Assembly (NCBI GenBank): GCA_946479535.1 | Contig: CAMLGP010000159.1 | Span: 1-6,643 of the forward strand | Origin: an uncultured Bacteroidota bacterium | GTDB taxonomy: Bacteria > Bacteroidota > Bacteroidia > Chitinophagales > Chitinophagaceae | DNA length: 6,643 nt | Reading direction: 5' to 3' | In this document: positions 5,540-6,643 of the stretch, piece after piece | How the letters are laid out: every line of letters starts with the position of its first letter | Numbering within the stretch: position 1 is the first letter of the stretch | Notes under the pieces: generated by a model | What the model was told of the DNA's origin: nothing | The model's database searches: none | What the model saw: the letters and a program-made list of their open reading frames with translations, nothing else | Made by a program: the position numbers and the translations under genes

Positions 5540-6049
5540 CTAATGGCATTTGAAATAATCAAACGGTTCCTTGCAATCCAGGCATTTGTATAATGCCTTA
5601 CAGGCAGTTGAGCCAAATTCACTCACTCGTTGCGTATGCCAGGAGTTACAGTGCGGGCATTGAACAGCTTCATCTGCTTCAAACGCTTCATGATGGCAAA
5701 CCTGCTGTTTTATATTGGGAGGAGCAATACCATATTCTTTCAGCTTTTGCTTTCCACGCTCAGTCATCCAGTCGGTAGTCCATGCGGGCGATAATACATT
5801 TTTTACCGTCACTTTTTTATAACCTGCTGCCAGCAACGCCATTTTAATATTTAGGGAGATAACATCCATGGCAGGACATCCTGAATAGGTAGGCGTAATT
5901 ATTATTTCAATTTCGTCAGCCAAAAGGCGAATATCTCTGACTATTCCAAGGTCCATTACAGAAAGTACAGGCACCTCCGGATCATTGACCTGTTCCAGTA
6001 TTACTTTTATTTTTCTGATCTCATTCGTATCGTCTGGTAACACACTCAT
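5540..6049 (-). CDS. paaD: Phenylacetyl-CoA epoxidase maturation protein PaaD
   Basis: A 169-residue protein with an N-terminal MIP18/DUF59 domain and a C-terminal Cys-rich domain. PaaD is required for activity of the PaaABCE phenylacetyl-CoA epoxidase and is thought to act in iron-sulfur or diiron assembly. Seen in the sequence: DPEVPVLSVMDLGIVRD (23-39), PTYSGCPAMD with Cys58 (53-62), and PAWTTDWMTERGK-KLKEYGIAPP (88-111). The zinc- or cluster-binding segment has Cys131/Cys134, Cys150, Cys156/Cys159 and Cys168 (VSEFGSTACKALYKC, EPFDYFKC). Match to E. coli PaaD is strong throughout. The ATG at 6049 is chosen because it lies 8 bp after the paaC stop and gives family length; an in-frame GTG at 6064 overlapping the paaC end would add five residues. 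Stop codon is TAG. Confidence 0.93.
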   Translation of the reverse strand: MSVLPDDTNEIRKIKVILEQVNDPEVPVLSVMDLGIVRDIRLLADEIEIIITPTYSGCPAMDVISLNIKMALLAAGYKKVTVKNVLSPAWTTDWMTERGKQKLKEYGIAPPNIKQQVCHHEAFEADEAVQCPHCNSWHTQRVSEFGSTACKALYKCLDCKEPFDYFKCH

Positions 6050-6057
6050 ATTTTCAA

Positions 6058-6643
6058 TTACCACTCTGCCCCGGGATAAGTCTTTTGCATATACTGTAAT
6101 TCAGTGAGGATATATCCAAGGTGTTCTGTATGCCTTCCTTCTTTTCCGCCTTTTTGAAAAAATGCCTTTTCAGGAACCAGTAGTGTTGCTTCATCAAAAA
6201 CGGATGTTACTTTTTGCAGCCACTCATTTTTCAGCAAACCAATATCAATACCGAATCCTTTTTCAGCAGCTGAGATCTCATATTCGGCAGGCATGAATAA
6301 TTCTCCGCTGTACATCCACAATTCATCAATGGCATGCAACATCCTTTCCCTGCTTTCTTCTGTTCCATCACCAAGCCGGATGACCCATTCACTGCTCCAT
6401 CTCCTGTGATAAGTTGTTTCTTTTAGCCCTTTTGCAGCAATGCCTGCCAATTGTTCATCCTTACTATTCTGCAGGGCCATATATAATAGATACTGGTAAG
6501 AACTGAAGAGGAATTGGCGTAATATGGTTTGCCCCCAATCTCCATTTGGTTGTTCAACCAGCAGGCAATTCATGAATTCTCTTTCTGTACGATGGTAGGC
6601 CAGTGTATCTTCTGTTACAGTTTCACCATCTGATCTATCCACA
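6058..6643 (-). CDS. paaC: Phenylacetyl-CoA 1,2-epoxidase subunit PaaC (5' end outside window)
   Basis: The last 194 or so residues of PaaC, the ferritin-like structural subunit that pairs with catalytic PaaA in the ring-1,2-phenylacetyl-CoA epoxidase. Diagnostic segments are EDTLAYHRTEREFMNCLLVEQ, PNGDWGQTILRQF, LAGIAAKGLKETTYHRRWSSEW, RLGDGTEESRERM, ELWMYSGELF and the C-terminal GGKEGRHTEHLGYILTELQYMQ..PGAEW, all close to E. coli PaaC (248 aa). About 55 N-terminal residues are missing at the window edge. A GTG at 6640-6642 is in frame but is an internal valine, not the start. The stop TAA at 6058-6060 sits 8 bp before the preferred paaD ATG, so the two genes are tightly coupled. paaA and paaB are expected further right, outside the window. 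Confidence 0.95.
   Translation of the reverse strand, partial: VDRSDGETVTEDTLAYHRTEREFMNCLLVEQPNGDWGQTILRQFLFSSYQYLLYMALQNSKDEQLAGIAAKGLKETTYHRRWSSEWVIRLGDGTEESRERMLHAIDELWMYSGELFMPAEYEISAAEKGFGIDIGLLKNEWLQKVTSVFDEATLLVPEKAFFQKGGKEGRHTEHLGYILTELQYMQKTYPGAEW

Noticed and set aside
6050..6064. GTG start for paaD adding five residues
   Set aside because: The in-frame ATG at 6049 gives the family's usual N-terminus and avoids overlap with the paaC coding end. The GTG cannot be excluded.
6640..6642. GTG as the paaC start codon
   Set aside because: The family is about 250 residues and the sequence here begins well inside the conserved EDTLA region, so this is an internal valine in a gene cut by the window edge.

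Overview
The window looks like chromosomal DNA of a Bacteroidota bacterium, most likely a member of the Chitinophagaceae or a close relative. The evidence is two secreted proteins ending in type IX secretion (T9SS) C-terminal sorting domains, A-rich leaders mostly without Shine-Dalgarno sequences, a promoter candidate of the Bacteroidota TTG/TAnnTTTG type, and moderate GC. Every confident gene is on the minus strand, so transcription runs from the right end towards the left. The genus assignment is inference; no rRNA or marker gene is present.

Right part (6643 down to 3533): part of an aerobic phenylacetate (paa) degradation operon. In transcription order it holds paaC (5' end cut off by the window), paaD, paaG, paaI and paaY. 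PaaC is the structural subunit of the ring-1,2-phenylacetyl-CoA epoxidase and PaaD is its iron-sulfur maturation factor. PaaG isomerises the epoxide to the oxepin. PaaI and PaaY are thioesterases thought to rescue CoA from dead-end or toxic intermediates. Compared with the E. coli order paaABCDEFGHIJK, no paaE lies between D and G and no paaF or paaH between G and I. The paaG-paaI gap instead carries what looks like the last ~20 codons of a second enoyl-CoA hydratase, bounded by an 18-bp direct repeat. The paaD-paaG gap carries a short GC-rich repeat pair.

Middle (3532 to 3175): about 360 bp without a gene, holding a perfect 17-bp palindrome and a short TTCCCGGGAA palindrome upstream of the next gene.

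Left part (3174 to 223): two separately transcribed genes for secreted T9SS cargo proteins of unknown function, 487 and 410 residues. Each has its own hairpin-plus-T-run terminator. Each also has a TTCCCG/CGGGAA-type inverted repeat 55-57 bp upstream of its start codon, suggesting shared regulation.

Far left (1 to 168): a degenerate tandem array of a ~22-bp unit with core GTATACTTATG, lying beyond the last terminator and apparently noncoding.

Functional picture: the paa genes form a catabolic unit for phenylacetyl-CoA ring activation plus thioester salvage. Nothing in the sequence links the two secreted proteins to that pathway beyond adjacency. No mobile element, tRNA, rRNA or CRISPR array was seen.
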